From the NCBI GenBank assembly GCA_030704615.1, contig CM060733.1:74748907-74812906 (forward strand): a stretch of DNA of 64,000 bases. The letters run 5' to 3'. Shown here piece by piece: positions 1-11,799 of this stretch. The notes beneath the pieces were generated by a model. That model was not told the origin of the DNA, did not search any database, and saw only the letters and a list, made by a program, of their open reading frames with translations. The translations under genes and the position numbers were made by a program. Source of the DNA: Takakia lepidozioides (taxonomy: Eukaryota > Streptophyta > Takakiopsida > Takakiales > Takakiaceae). Each line of letters opens with the position of its first letter. The stretch's first letter is position 1.

Positions 1-1736
1 CAGAAGCGGTATTGGACACTGTGGCAGGCCATGAGATGTACTCATTCATGGATGGCTTCAGTGGTTATAATCAAGTGCAAGTGGCAGAAGAAGACTAGGG
101 AAAGACAGCTTTCATCACAAACTGGGGTGTTTATGCATACAAAGTCATGCCTTTTGGACTTTGTAATGCACCAACAACCTTTCAGAGAGTGATAAGTGAA
201 TATTTTCATGAATATCTGGATGATTTCATGCAGGTGTTCTTGGATGATTTCAGTGTGTACAGCTCTAAGAATGAGCACTTGCATAAATTGGAGTTATGTT
301 TGGCCAGATGCAGGATGAAAGGTCTGGGCCTGAATCCAGAGAAGTGTACTTTTTGTGTGAACTCAGGGGTGCTTTTGGGACACATTGTGTGTAAGAGGAG
401 ACTTCTTATGGATCCCAAAAAGACAGAGGCCATTAAAGCCTCTCCACCACCAGTAAATGTTAAGAGTCTAAGGAGATTCATTGGACAAACCAGTTATTAC
501 AAAAGATCTGTCAGACGGTATGCACAGATAACAGCACCATTGAGCAAGCTTTTGAAGAAAGATGCAGTGTTTGCAAGGACAGCTGAATGTCAACAGGCTT
601 TTGATGAACTTACATTGTCAGTAACAACTACACCTGTGCTGATTAACCCTCACTGGCATGTAGTATTTCATGTTCACTGTGATGCCTCAGGAGAAGCGTT
701 GGGAGCAGTGTTAGCCCAGAATGTTACAGGAAATATAGATTCACCTGTGTACTATGCTAGCAGGTTGATGAACAGTGCTGAAAGAAACTATAGCACAACT
801 GAAAGAGAAGCACTGGCAATGATTTATGCAGTCAAGAAATTCAGGCATTACCTATTGGGAAGAAAGTTTATGTTTATGTGGATCACCAGGCTCTGATATA
901 TCTGGTGAACAAACCTTTGATAAGTGGAAGGATAGCAAGGTGGTTAATAATCTTGCACGAGTTTGAGTTCAAAGTTGTTTACAAGCCTGGCCGTTTGCAT
1001 CTTGTGGCAGATCACTTGTCACGCCTATCAACAGGAGAGCCCGCCACAGGAGTGGACGACCAATTACCTGATGCGAGTTTATTTGCGGTGGAGGTGGAGG
1101 GAAGTACAGATGACTGGTTAGATTGGCAGTGGCCAATCAGATACTACCTTACTCATGGTCAGTGCCCACCTAGTTATGGAAAGGAGCAGAGGAAGAGAAT
1201 CGCTATCAAGGCTTTACCTTATACTATGGTAGGGGGCAGAATGTATAAGCTAGGACCTGATGGAGTACTTAAACGATGCTTGTACCACCATGAAGTAAAT
1301 AAAGTTTTGGAGGAAGTTCATAAAGGAGTGGCTGGAAGTCATTTTGGAGAAGAGACTACCAGTAGGAAGATACTACTCGCAGGTTACTGGTGGCCTACTT
1401 TGTTCAAAGATGTACACAAGTATTGTCAGAGTTGTGATGAGTGTCAGAGGCTAGGACCATTGCAGAGATCTGGGAAGGTGGCTTTGCATCCTACGATGCC
1501 TACTGAACCATTTCAGAAATGGGGACTAGACTTTGTTGGACCAATTAACCCACCGGCCAAGAATACACAGAACAAGTACATAATTACAGCCACTGATTAT
1601 ACTACGAAGTGGGTGGAAGCTAAAGCTCTGAGGGACAACACAGCCAAGTCCACATCAAGGTTCATGTATGAGAACATACTTACACGATTTGGCTGTCCCT
1701 TGGAATTTATCAGTGATCAGGGAAGTCACTTCATTA
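1..1736 (+). pseudogene. Ty3/gypsy pol fragment, copy 1 (RT-RNase H-integrase)
   Basis: This is part of a Ty3/gypsy LTR-retrotransposon polyprotein. It begins inside reverse transcriptase: FMDGFSGYNQ near 48-77 holds the first catalytic aspartate, MPFGLCNAPTTFQ follows at 147, and FLDDF at about 237 is the YxDD box. RNase H (CDASGEALGAVLAQ), the integrase HHCC zinc finger (HHEV to CQSCDEC) and the start of the catalytic core (WGLDFVGPI, ISDQGSHF) follow. Three lesions break it: a TAG at 96-98, a one-base loss near 873 relative to copy 2, and a jump at about 1735 from integrase straight back into reverse transcriptase sequence. Gag, protease and the 5' LTR are absent or outside the window. The lineage within Ty3/gypsy is not certain. 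I see no chromodomain. Confidence 0.9.
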
Positions 1737-4096
1737 AGCCTCTCCACCACCAACAAATGTTAAGAATCTAAGGAGATTATTTGGGCAAACCAGTTATTAC
1801 AGAAGATTTGTCAAAAGGTATGCACAAATAGCAGCACCATTGAGCAAGCTTCTGAAGAAAGATGCAGTGTTTGCATGGACAGCTGAATGTCAACAGGCTT
1901 TTGAGGAACTTACATTGTCAGTAACAACTACACCTGTGCTGATTAACCCTCACTGGCATGTAGTATTTCATGTTCATTGTGATGCCTCAAAAGAAGCGTT
2001 GGGAGCGGTGTTAGCCCAGAATGTTACAGGAAATATAGATTCACCTGTGTACTATGCTAGCAGGTTGATGAACAGTGCTGAAAGGAACTATAGCACAACT
2101 GAAAGAGAAGCACTGGCAATGATTTATGCAGTCAAGAAATTCAGGCATTACCTATTGGGAAGAAAGTTTATGTTTTATGTGGATCACCAGGCTCTGATAT
2201 ATCTGGTGAACAAACCTTTGATAAGTGGAAGGATAGCAAGGTGGTTAATAATCTTGCATGAGTTTGAGTTCGAAGTTGTTTACAAGCCTTGTCGTTTGCA
2301 TCTTGTGGCAGATCATTTGTCACGACTAACAACAGGAGAGCCCGCCACAGGAGTAGACGATCAGTTACCTGATGCGAGTTTATTTGTAATGGAGGTGCAA
2401 GGAAGTGCAGATGAATGGTTAGATTGGCAGTGGCCAATCAGATACTACCTTACTCATGGTCAATGCCCACCTAGTTATAGTAAGGAGCAGAGGAAGAGAA
2501 TCGCTATCAAGGCTTTACCTTATACTATGGTAGGAAGCAGAATGTATAAGCTAGGACCTGATGGAGTACTTAAACGATGCTTGTACCACCATGAAGTAAA
2601 TAAAGTTTTGGAGGAAGTTCATAAAGGAGTGGCTGGAGGTCATTTTGGAGAAGAGACTACCAGTAGGAAGATACTACTCGCAGGTTACTGGTGGCCTACT
2701 TTGTTCAAAGATGTACACAAGTATTGTCAGAGTTGTGATGAATGTCAGAGGCTAGGACCTTTGCAGAGATCTGGAAAGATGGCCTTGCATCCTACAATGC
2801 CTACAGAACCATTTCAGAAATGGGGACTAGACTTTGTTGGACCAATTAACCCACCAGTCAAGAATACACGGAACAGGTACATAATTACAGCCACTGATTA
2901 TACTACGAAGTGGGTGGAAGCTAAAGCTTTGAGGGACAACACAGCCAAGTCCACAGCAAGGTTCCTGTATGAGAACATACTTACACGATTTGGCTGTCCC
3001 TTGGAATTTATCAGTGATCAGGGAAGTCACTTCATTAATGAGACCATTGAATTATTGACTAAAGAGTTCATGATTGTGCATAGGAAAAGTACAACATATT
3101 ACCCACAGGGTAATGGTCAGGCAGAGGCTACCAACAAAATACTATGTACTATCTTGGCTAAGATAGTCAATGCAAACAGATGGGATTGGGATACAAAGCT
3201 GCTGACAGCTTTGTGGTCATACAGGACTTCATATAAAGTCACCACTAAGTATACACCATTCCAATTAGTTTATGGTATGGAAGCTTTACTTCCAGTGGAA
3301 TTCCTGTTACCTACCATGAGAACGGAATGGGGAAAGAGAATGGAATTGCAAGATTCAATTAAGGTCAGGAAACATGAATATACCATGTAGAAGAAGTACG
3401 TGCTGATGCAGCTGATAACATGACCAGAATTCAGATGAAGAGAAAGGAACAGTTTGATGAAGGCAAGATAAAGACTTTTAAGACGGGAGATTTGGTTCTC
3501 TAGTTGCAGAAGAAGGGAAAGATTAAAGCTTCTAAGCTTAAATCACCATGGAAAGGACCTTACGTCATACAAAAAATGTATGATAACAACACCGCCATGT
3601 TACAAACCATTAACAAAGAGATGCTGGGAAGAGTCAATGCCAATAAGTTGAAGGGGTACAGTGGTATCCATGACAAACCATTGCAGCATGATTTGCATGT
3701 TGAAACGCAAAAGCAGTCACGGGCTGCGCCAGTGATACCAACGGAGTATGAAGCACGTGTCGCTAAGCCGAGCATATATGACCAGGGCGGGCAGAACAAG
3801 AGCGACACAGCCTATCACAGCCCATCACGGCGTGACATAGCCTATCACAGCCCAGCACGGCGCGACACAACCTATCACAGCCCAGCAAGGCGCAACACAG
3901 CCTATCACAGCCCATCACAACGTGACACAGCCTATCACAGCCCAGCAAAGCGCGACACAGCATATCACAGCCCAGCACGGCGCAATACAGCCTATCACAA
4001 CCTACCACAGCGTGTCACAGCCTATCACAGCTTACCACAATGCAACACAGCGTATCACGGCGTACCACAGTATGACACAGCCTGTCACAGCTCAAC
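1737..4096 (+). pseudogene. Ty3/gypsy pol fragment, copy 2 (RT end-RNase H-integrase)
   Basis: This is a second copy of the same retrotransposon, starting at the sequence that copy 1 has at about 438, the 3' end of reverse transcriptase. One frame runs from 1840 to 3390 through RNase H, the integrase zinc finger and the whole integrase core, with its first two acidic sites visible (WGLDFVGPI, ISDQGSHFINE). A one-base deletion near 3378 relative to copy 3 shifts the frame, and a TAG at 3501-3503 stands where copy 3 has TGG. The C-terminal region continues to 3790 and then enters a 30-bp repeat array. It is therefore nearly complete for integrase but not functional. Confidence 0.9.
3800..4094 (+). 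repeat. 30-bp coding minisatellite, array 1
   Basis: About ten units of roughly 30 bp code the peptide DTAYHSPARR with variants, at the C-terminal end of the pol frame of copy 2. Unit variants change mainly the last two residues and Ser/Asn. All three forward frames and a reverse frame (CDRLCRAVLG type) stay open because the unit length is a multiple of three and has few stop-prone triplets. Confidence 0.9.
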
Positions 4097-5935
4097 AAGA
4101 AGTTTATGTTCTATGTGGATCACCAGGCTCTGATATACCTGGTAAACAAACCTCTGATAAGCGGAAGAATAACAAGATGGTTGATAATCTTGCACAAGTT
4201 TGAGTTTGAGGTTGTTTACAAGCCTGGGAGGTTGCATCTTGTGGCGGATCACTTGTCACGGTTATCAACAGGAGAACCAGCCACGGGAGTAGATGATCAA
4301 TTACCAGATGCGAGTCTATTTGCAATGGAGGTGCAGGGAAGTGCAGATGACTGGTTAGATTGGTAGTGGCCAATCAGATACTACCTTGCTCATGGTCAGT
4401 GCCCACCAAGTTATGGAAAGCAGCAGAGAAAGAGAATTGCTATCAAGGCTCTACCTTACACTATGGTAGGGAGCAGAATGTATAAGCTAGGACCAGATGG
4501 AGTGCTAAAGCGATGCTTATACCACCATGAAGTTAATAAAGTTTTGGAGGAAGTTCATAAAGGAGTGGCAGGAGGTCGTTTTGGAAAAGAGACTACCAGT
4601 AGGAAGATACTACATGCAGGTTACTGGTGGCCTACTTTGTTCAAAGATGTACACAAGTTTTGTCAGAGTTGTGATGAATGTCAGAGGCTAGGACCTTTGC
4701 AGAGATCTGGGAAGATGGCTTTGCATCCTACAATGCCTACGGAACCATTTCAGAAATGGGACACGATTTGGCTGTCCCTTGGAATTTATCAGTGATCAGG
4801 GAAGTCACTTCATTAATGAGACTATAGAACTTTTAACTAAGGAGTTCATGATTGTGCATAAGAAGAGCACAACCTATTATCCACAAGGTAATGGGCAGGC
4901 AGAGGCTACCAACAAAATACTATGTATTATCTTGGCTAAGATAGTCAATGCAAACAGAACGGATTGGGATACAAAGCTGCTGACAGCTTTGTGGTCATAC
5001 ATGACTTCATATAAAGTCACCACTAAGTATACACCATTCCAATTAGTTTATGGTATGGAAGCTTTACTTCAAGTGGAATTCTTGTTACCTACCATGAGAA
5101 CGGAATGGGGAAAGAGAATGGAATTGCAAGATTCAATTAAGGTCAGGAAACATGAATTATACCATGTGGAAGAAGTACGTGCTGATGCAGCTGATAACAT
5201 GACCAGAATTCAGATGAAGAGAAAGGAACAGTTTGATGAAGGTAAGTTAAAGACTTTTAAGACGGGAGATTTGGTTCTCTGGTTGCAAAAGAAGGGAAAG
5301 ATTAAAGCTTGTAAGCTTAAATCACCATGGAAAGGACCTTATGTCATACAGAAGATGTATGATAACAACACCGCCATGTTACAAACCATTAACAAAGAGA
5401 TGCTGGGGAGAGTTAATGCCAATAAGTTGAAAGGGTACAGTGGTATCCATGACAAACCATTGCAGCATGATTTACATGTCGAAACGCAGAAGCAGTCACG
5501 GGCTGCGCCAGTGATACCAACGGAGTATGGAGCACTTGTCGCTAGGCCGAGCATATATGACCAGGGCGGGCCGAACAAACGCGACACAGCCTATCACAGC
5601 CCAGCACGGAGCGACACAATATATCACAGCCCAGCACGGCGCGACACAGCCTATCACAGCCCATCACAGTGTGGCACAGCCTATCACAGCCCAACACAAC
5701 GCGACACAGCCTATCACGGCCCAACACGGCGCGACACAGCCTATCACAGCCCAACACGGTGCGACACAGCCTATCACAGCCCATCACGGCGCGACACAGC
5801 CTATCACAACCCACCACAGCGTGTCACAACCTATCACAGCTTACCACAGTGCCACACAGCCTATCACAGCGTACCACAGTGTGACACAGCCTGTCACAGC
5901 TCAACACAGCCTACTAGGGTTACACAATCCATAAG
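4097..5935 (+). pseudogene. Ty3/gypsy pol fragment, copy 3 (RNase H-integrase)
   Basis: This third copy starts abruptly inside RNase H (FYVDHQALIYLVNKP at 4106), directly after the repeat array of copy 2. A TAG at 4364-4366 follows LDW, where the other copies read on. At 4760 the sequence jumps from the zinc-finger side to TRFGCPLEF-like sequence. Compared with copy 2 (2825-2982) about 158 bp are gone, removing the first catalytic aspartate and shifting the frame. From 4779 to 6032 one frame covers the rest of integrase, a basic C-terminal domain and the second 30-bp repeat array. Confidence 0.9.
5578..5918 (+). repeat. 30-bp coding minisatellite, array 2
   Basis: About eleven units of the same 30-bp repeat as at 3800-4094 lie at the same place in the copy 3 polyprotein, again coding DTAYHSP followed by two variable residues. 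Unit order and number differ between the arrays, so they have expanded or contracted independently since duplication. Confidence 0.9.
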
Positions 5936-6174
5936 ATCAGTGATAGGTGGACGTGGGTTAACATCCGGACAGTGGCCAGCGGAAAAGTGGCCAAGGACAC
6001 GTGTAGAAATGGACACGTGGACGCCAGGGTGAGACACACAGCCGGACATGGATTGCAAGGGTGACTGTCATCAAGGAAAAAGACAAAATTGGCTGTCAAA
6101 GTACCTACCCGGCACATTAACTTATTATGGGCCCATTAATGCATACGGGGAAAGGGTAACGGAACCCTTAAAAA
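5936..6174 (+). other. Retrotransposon 3' flank, possible LTR remnant
   Basis: The open frame ends at 6032 and the remainder has no gene. By position it should hold the polypurine tract or 3' LTR of copy 3. I cannot find a second copy of this sequence in the window, so the LTR assignment is a guess. Confidence 0.3.
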
Positions 6175-8390
6175 GGAGGTTTGCTATTTCATGAGCATGA
6201 GCGGCATGAGCGGAGTAGTAAGACAATCAATTTTCATGAGCAGAAGTACAAATTTCGAAAATAAAAAACAATAAAAAACAATAATTTAATGCAATGTGTC
6301 AGGAAAAACAAATATATTATTCGGCCCCTTGAAGGGAAACTTGCAGTTTTGACAGTTGTGCTCATGATATTTCGTCTTCCGCTCATGCCAATTCCCAGCG
6401 ACATGTGCAAATATGGCGCCGAATTTCGCGGTAATAGGGTCCGTAACCTGAAAAAACGGCGACGTATTTCGCGGTAATAGGTCTCTCTGGCGAAAAATGG
6501 TGCCGAATTCCGTGGCTATAGGTCCCCTCATGACAGGTAATTCGGCGCCATTTTTCCAGTGCATGTTCGGACTTTGCCAGTTTTCGGCGCAAAATAGGGA
6601 AATTCGGCGCCATTTTTCCAGACATTGTACCAGTGCATGTTGGGACTTAGCCAGTTTTCGGCCCAAAAAAGAGAAATTCGGCGCCATTTTTCCAGGCACG
6701 GTACCAGTGCATGTTGGGACTTAGCCAGTTTTCGGCCCAAAAAAGAGAAATTCGGCGCCATTTTCCCAGACACAGGTACCAGTGCATGTTGGGACTTAGC
6801 CAGTTTTCGGCCCCAAAAAGAGAAATTCGGCGCCATTTTTCCAGAAATGGCCCCACAACTGCTTCTGTTGGATCTCAGTTTGAATGGAATATTGCCTCAT
6901 TCCAGGAGTTTTGGGGTGCATTTCATTACACTGCAAAAAAAAGTCTGATACAGCAAAATGCAATTGAAAATATCCATATGGAGGATTCCCTTTGCCCCAT
7001 CAATGATTTCTGGAATCCCTAAGGAGGAGTTTGTGCAGCTCGTTCACGCTCAACGCCGGTGCATGAATAAAGTCATCAATAGTCACGTTCATCCTCAACC
7101 TCTTCAGGTAAATGTAATACAGATGCTTGCACGGATAATACTTGGAACCCTTCTTTGCTTCCATCAACGAGAAGTCCGTACAATTGCAAGTCGGCTCCAC
7201 TCCAATCGTAATTGTGTATACATCGTCGCGTACAGCCGAGCTGGCCGTTGCCATCCGATACACACGCCCAAGGCCGGGTGGGGGTACGTCCACGGAGCTC
7301 TGAATAGTGCAAGCCATCCCAAGAGCATTGGCAATCCGAGTCTCATTCAACTTGTTGGGAGAGTGTCGTCTCTTCACTCTTCCGAATCGCATTGTGGGAT
7401 GTGCAGAATTGTCCAATCCGTCTCTACTGGACCGAGCAGTCTGCAATGGCTGGGTCTGAGGAACTGGAAATGCGTGGGCCGGGATGTCTGTGCGTTGCAC
7501 CATTCGAAATCCTGCTGCAGATAGAGCATCCGCCTCATTCTGAGAGAGGCTGCAACCCGGTGCAACAGGCCAGACGCCCGGAGGCTCCGGCATTCCCTGA
7601 ATCCCGTACTTGGGCTTGCCAAATACACAGGTCATTATGTCGTGCCTACAGAACCAAAATGTCTGCGTTGTGGCGTGAGCAAATGTGGGAGTCAAAAATC
7701 TGCCGCTGAAACAAGGTGCAGGTATAGCACCGTGTGGGTTCCTCCGAATCATCTCACCACAGCGTGCTCTCGTATCCACCCGGATGGCGCAGCACTTCCC
7801 TCGAAATGTCGGCAATGTCCTCGCAATTCTCCACTGTGACTCTGACACTCTTGTCTCCACAATGGGAATGTTGTACTGCTTTACTACAGATGGCTCGTTA
7901 TGTTGCCGGGGCACGCGCCTTGTGCTCGAAGGAGATGGCGATCTTGAACGTGCAGGACTTGTGGTGCTCGACGAGACCTCCTCGGGCAACATCACCGGAC
8001 CACGAGGGAGCGTGCGAATATTCTTGTCAGCTCGCCATGAATCCTCTTCTCCGCCAGGTGCCTCATCAAGTCTTCGTCTCACTGGACGGGTATGAACATC
8101 TCCTTTCAAATGTTGGCCTCTTCGCAGCAATGGCGTGTCCCGAAGGCCCTCTCGCAAGGCCGCCGCCCACTTCCGAGGATTCTTCGATCTAGAGGCAGTC
8201 CGCATCAGCATTTCCTGCCTGTCCGGCCCCAAGCCCCACTGTTTCTCTTTCAAGAACTCGTTGTACCTGCATTGCTGCATAATTGACCTCACAATGTCCT
8301 CCGTTGTGGCAGTGAGGATGTCCACCAGATGCGCCGCAGAGGAGGCACGCCAGGAAGAGTGCACTGATTCGGCCATGTTTGTCGTGGGCA
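6175..8390 (+). repeat. Left long terminal inverted repeat
   Basis: This segment is the reverse complement, with scattered differences, of about 17205-19342. It includes the tip with CATGAGCGG repeats, an AT-rich stretch, the 75-bp array and the second exon of the transposase. Terminal repeats of this length with internal tandem repeats resemble foldback-type and long-TIR MULE elements. Confidence 0.8.
6526..6850. repeat. 75-bp tandem repeats with GGCGCC core, left arm
   Basis: About four units of roughly 75 bp each contain ATTCGGCGCCATTTTTCC, a GTACCAGTGCATGTTGG block and GGACTTAGCCAGTTTTCGG. The same array, inverted, stands in the right arm near 18735-18970. Two of its blocks recur in the methyltransferase intron array at 23830-24600. 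Confidence 0.85.
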
Positions 8391-10401
8391 TGTCGGTGTT
8401 GGAGTCGAGACACATTTCCTGCACAAGCACATGTTGAGGTTACAAGCAAGTTACAAATATGGCCAAGAATAATATTCAACGGGACGCGAATTCGTGCAAC
8501 TCACCTCCCGTATATAGTCGCCGAACTGGAGGAAACGATAATGCCACCATGCTAGCCAACTGACCATTGCTCCTCGTCTGATTTCCTTACAGCACCTGAC
8601 GATGTCCACCAAGCCCGTATGCATGCAAACTGTGTCTCTGCATCATCCAAGGTGGGAGCGCGCTTCCACGCAAGGCACATGGAACGGTGCTCCTCTCTGA
8701 AATCTGGCGCCACGAGCCTGGTTGTGTACTGCGAAAGGCTCTGCAGAAAATGGAACCCACAAGATCTCTCCTTGCCTTCCATGGGAACATTGGGGTCTTG
8801 CCCGTACACCCTTCGGATGGCAGCCCAATTTGCTTGTGCGTTGTCCGCCATGAAACCACGGAAATTGGGAGGGGGCAATCCCGCCTTGGCCATCTGTTCG
8901 TTTATTCCCTGCCAAAGAAGCATCTCCGATTGTGTGTCCTCTCCTTTCATCTCACAAATAGCAATTGTCATTAGCATCCTGCAGTGGGTGTCGTAGACAT
9001 GTGCACCCATTGTCACCCACTGATGATTTGTAATTCGCTTGATATGGTCGAACATGACCCAACTGTTTGACAAGTTCCCACTCGTCATCCTGTCGACCAG
9101 TTCGACGCTGCTGCCAGGTCCACACGTGGACATTTTGAATACGAAACAACGATCTGCCTCAGTCCCTTGTCCTGGAAACCTACTTCCATGAATGTAGTCA
9201 TATCCACATCGTCGCTTCACCTCCAGAATAGAGTGCATATCCGAGCCACGCCCAATTTTCTGTTTGCATGAGACAATGTGGTTTCGGACATTCGGTGAAC
9301 ATACGTGGGACACCGACTCCAACAATGCCTCCATTTCCTTCTCGTCGAGAGGAACTCTATCGGAGCCGTCTTCCGACATAATTCTGGCCAATGCCATCTT
9401 ATGGGCGGCTTGGAGCTGTATCTGTTTGGGTTTGGCACCCGGTCTCAACTTAACCTCGTCCTGAACGAGCTGCTCTGCTTCGTGGGCAGCCTCCCGCGAG
9501 TTCCCCTTGCCAATTTGTGACAATGGGAACCAACGTGTATGCAAGCTCGGGTGAGGTCAGGGAAACGGTGCAACACATAGATCTGCTTGGCATTACAAAC
9601 AGACATGCAGTGTGGTGGTTCTTTGCAATGCGCACACTTAAATGTGGAGTTCGGAACCTTCTCCTGAGCTCGAAATGGTTGATGAGCTGTGCCTGTCCAA
9701 TCGGTCTCGTTCCTGTGACCTCTGGATTTAAAGTGGAAGCAAGTTGGGGAGAAACACCGCAACGCGCCCGCACAAACAACGTAGCGCACTCGCACACCAT
9801 CGAGCATCTTCATGCTGGTGGTTTTGGTAACGCACCAAGGATGACCGTCATGTTTTCTATCCATATCTGTCAACATTCCGGACGCCCTCGAGTAGTCCGC
9901 CCGAGGAGGGAACTCAAAGAAGATATTACCGTCGACGTCGGCGGGAAGGCATGTAACCGATTTAATTGCGAACTTGCTGTAGTCCAGCCTGGCCAGCTCC
10001 GACCGGTGTCCCTCCAGGTGAAGCCCTCGCAGAATTTCAAGAATAGATCGAACTGCGGTGCTCGTGCTGGGAATATGACTCCCTCCTCCACTGGCATCCA
10101 TTGAGGACTTGCCTGATCTCCAGGACGACCTCGGAACTTCCATGACCTCGTCTGAGTCGGACAGGTTGTGAACAACCCGGTTCTCGCTCGTCTTCATGGA
10201 TGGGTTCGGCTCTGGATTTACTTCGTTGCGGACTTCTCTCTTTGAGGTAGCCACTCTCTGATTCGCGGATTGTTTCGTGGAAGGCGCCAGGATAGAAGGT
10301 GCATTTGGCGGGCAAATGAAGTCCCCAACAGCCCTGTATATGACGCTGTCCGATGGTGGACCTCGCCATTCCCTGCCATCGCCGAAATCATCGTGGAGCA
10401 C
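7000..10401 (-). pseudogene. MULE-like transposase with SWIM zinc finger, copy 1
   Basis: This gene codes a DNA transposase of the MULE/FAR1-like type. Reading from 10401 down, the first part is acidic and Ser-rich, then has a Cys/His-rich region (VVCAGALRCFSPTC, FKCAHCKEPPHC). The DDE-type core at 9544-8552 includes FMADNAQANW and ERSCGFHF. An intron at 8504-8419 (donor GTGAGT, acceptor GTGCAG) precedes a second exon with MAESVHSSW. That exon carries a further Cys-rich region near 7700 and a C-terminal SWIM finger near 7190 (CNC then CKH). A frameshift near 9490 separates the zinc region from the core; a one-base loss near 8575 breaks the end of exon 1, where copy 2 reads through. Two breaks make it a pseudogene as sequenced. 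The first exon start is not certain. Confidence 0.8.
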
Positions 10402-10870
10402 AACAATACTCTCGACAACAAGGCCGTTAGAGTCCTTCCTTTCTCCTCCAAAAAAACCGACCCGGTTTCAGGTGGTATCGAACGCACAGATATTTCTCCA
10501 TCACCCGGCAGATGTCCCCTCTGCACGGAAATGAAGCTCTATGCTCGTGAGGAGGGCAGTACACTGTAGCGCTCGGGTTTTCCGCCATGGGAGATGTGCA
10601 CACAAGACTACCAGGATGGCGTGTGGGGAAGCTCCCTGGTAGAAGGGGGATGCAGCGATGGGAATGAATGCGATGCCGATTTGTCCGAGCGACGAAGCCT
10701 GATCCAAATCCAGGGAGCCAACTATCTCAAAAATCCACAGTCAGAGTGTTAATGAACCTTGTCTCCGGAATGCGGCCCCTGGTCTTTGCGCAATAACTGC
10801 CAACGGTATGCAGTCAGAAAGTGGGGGCCGTCCGGATGATGACGGCTGAAGTGGAGAAGCCGGCACCGTG
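10402..10870. other. Unassigned segment upstream of transposase copy 1
   Basis: Short open frames exist on both strands but none is convincing. The part from about 10690 on recurs inverted at 16690-16790, so it belongs to the repeat structure of the element. It could hold the promoter or a first exon of the transposase. Confidence 0.4.
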
Positions 10871-10874
10871 CCGT

Positions 10875-11780
10875 CACATTACTACCCCCAAATGGAAATT
10901 CGGCACCCAATATCCAACAGGGGAAGCCCGGATGAAGTTGCCTCGGGCGCAGAGGCCGGTGCGTGTGCGACAGAGAACATCCCCTGGATAGAGATTCGGC
11001 GCCGAATTTCCATCCGGGCCCCCCCAAAGGAAGTCGTGTCGGGGGGGTCAGGCCGAAAACTGGCCGGCATAAAAACATCCCTAGATGGAAAAACGACGCC
11101 GAATTTCCATCCGAGGCGGTTCGGATGCAGTCGGGGAGGGGGGAGAGGTCGGTACTTGGCCGTCGCATTTCAACCCCCGGACGGAAATTCGGCACCGAAT
11201 ATCGAACAGGGGACGCCCGGATGAAGTCGCCTCGGGGCGTAGAGGTTGGCACGTGTTCGACAGAGAGCATCCCCTGGATGGACATTCGGCGCCGAATTTC
11301 CATCCGGGCCACCCCAAAGGAAGTCGTGTCGGGGGGTCAGGCCGAAAACTGGCCGGCATAAAAACATCCCCAGATGGAAAAACGGCGCCGAATTTGCATC
11401 CGGGGCGGTTCGGATGCAGTCGGGGAGGGGGGGAGAGGCTGGCACTTGGCCGTCACATTTCAACGCCCGGACGGAAATTCGGCACTGAATATCCAACAGG
11501 GGACGCCCGGATGAAGTCGCCTCGGGCGTAGAGGCCGGCACGTGTTCGACAGAGAGCATCCCCTGGATGGACATTTGGCGCCGAATTTCCATCCGGGCCA
11601 CCCCAAAGGAAGTCGTGTCGGGGGTCAGACCGAAAACTGGCCGACATAAAAACCTCCCCAGATGGAAAAACGGCGCCGAATTTCAATCTGGGGCCGTTCC
11701 AATGCAGTCGGGGAGGGGGGAGAGGTCGGCACCTGGGCGTCATATTTCAACCCCCGGACGGAAATTCGGCACCGAATATC
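10875..11780. repeat. Tandem repeat of about 290 bp, three units
   Basis: A GC-rich unit of about 290 bp is repeated about three times: the boundary motif GGAAATTCGGCAC recurs near 10891, 11180, 11472 and 11760. Each unit contains two copies of the GGCGCCGAATTTCC core and blocks such as GTCGTGTCGGGGG and CGAAAACTGGCCGGC. One inverted unit lies at 16310-16680. Many frames are open across it, but they are by-products of repeat structure. Confidence 0.85.
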
Positions 11781-11799
11781 CAACAGAGCGGCGGAGAGG

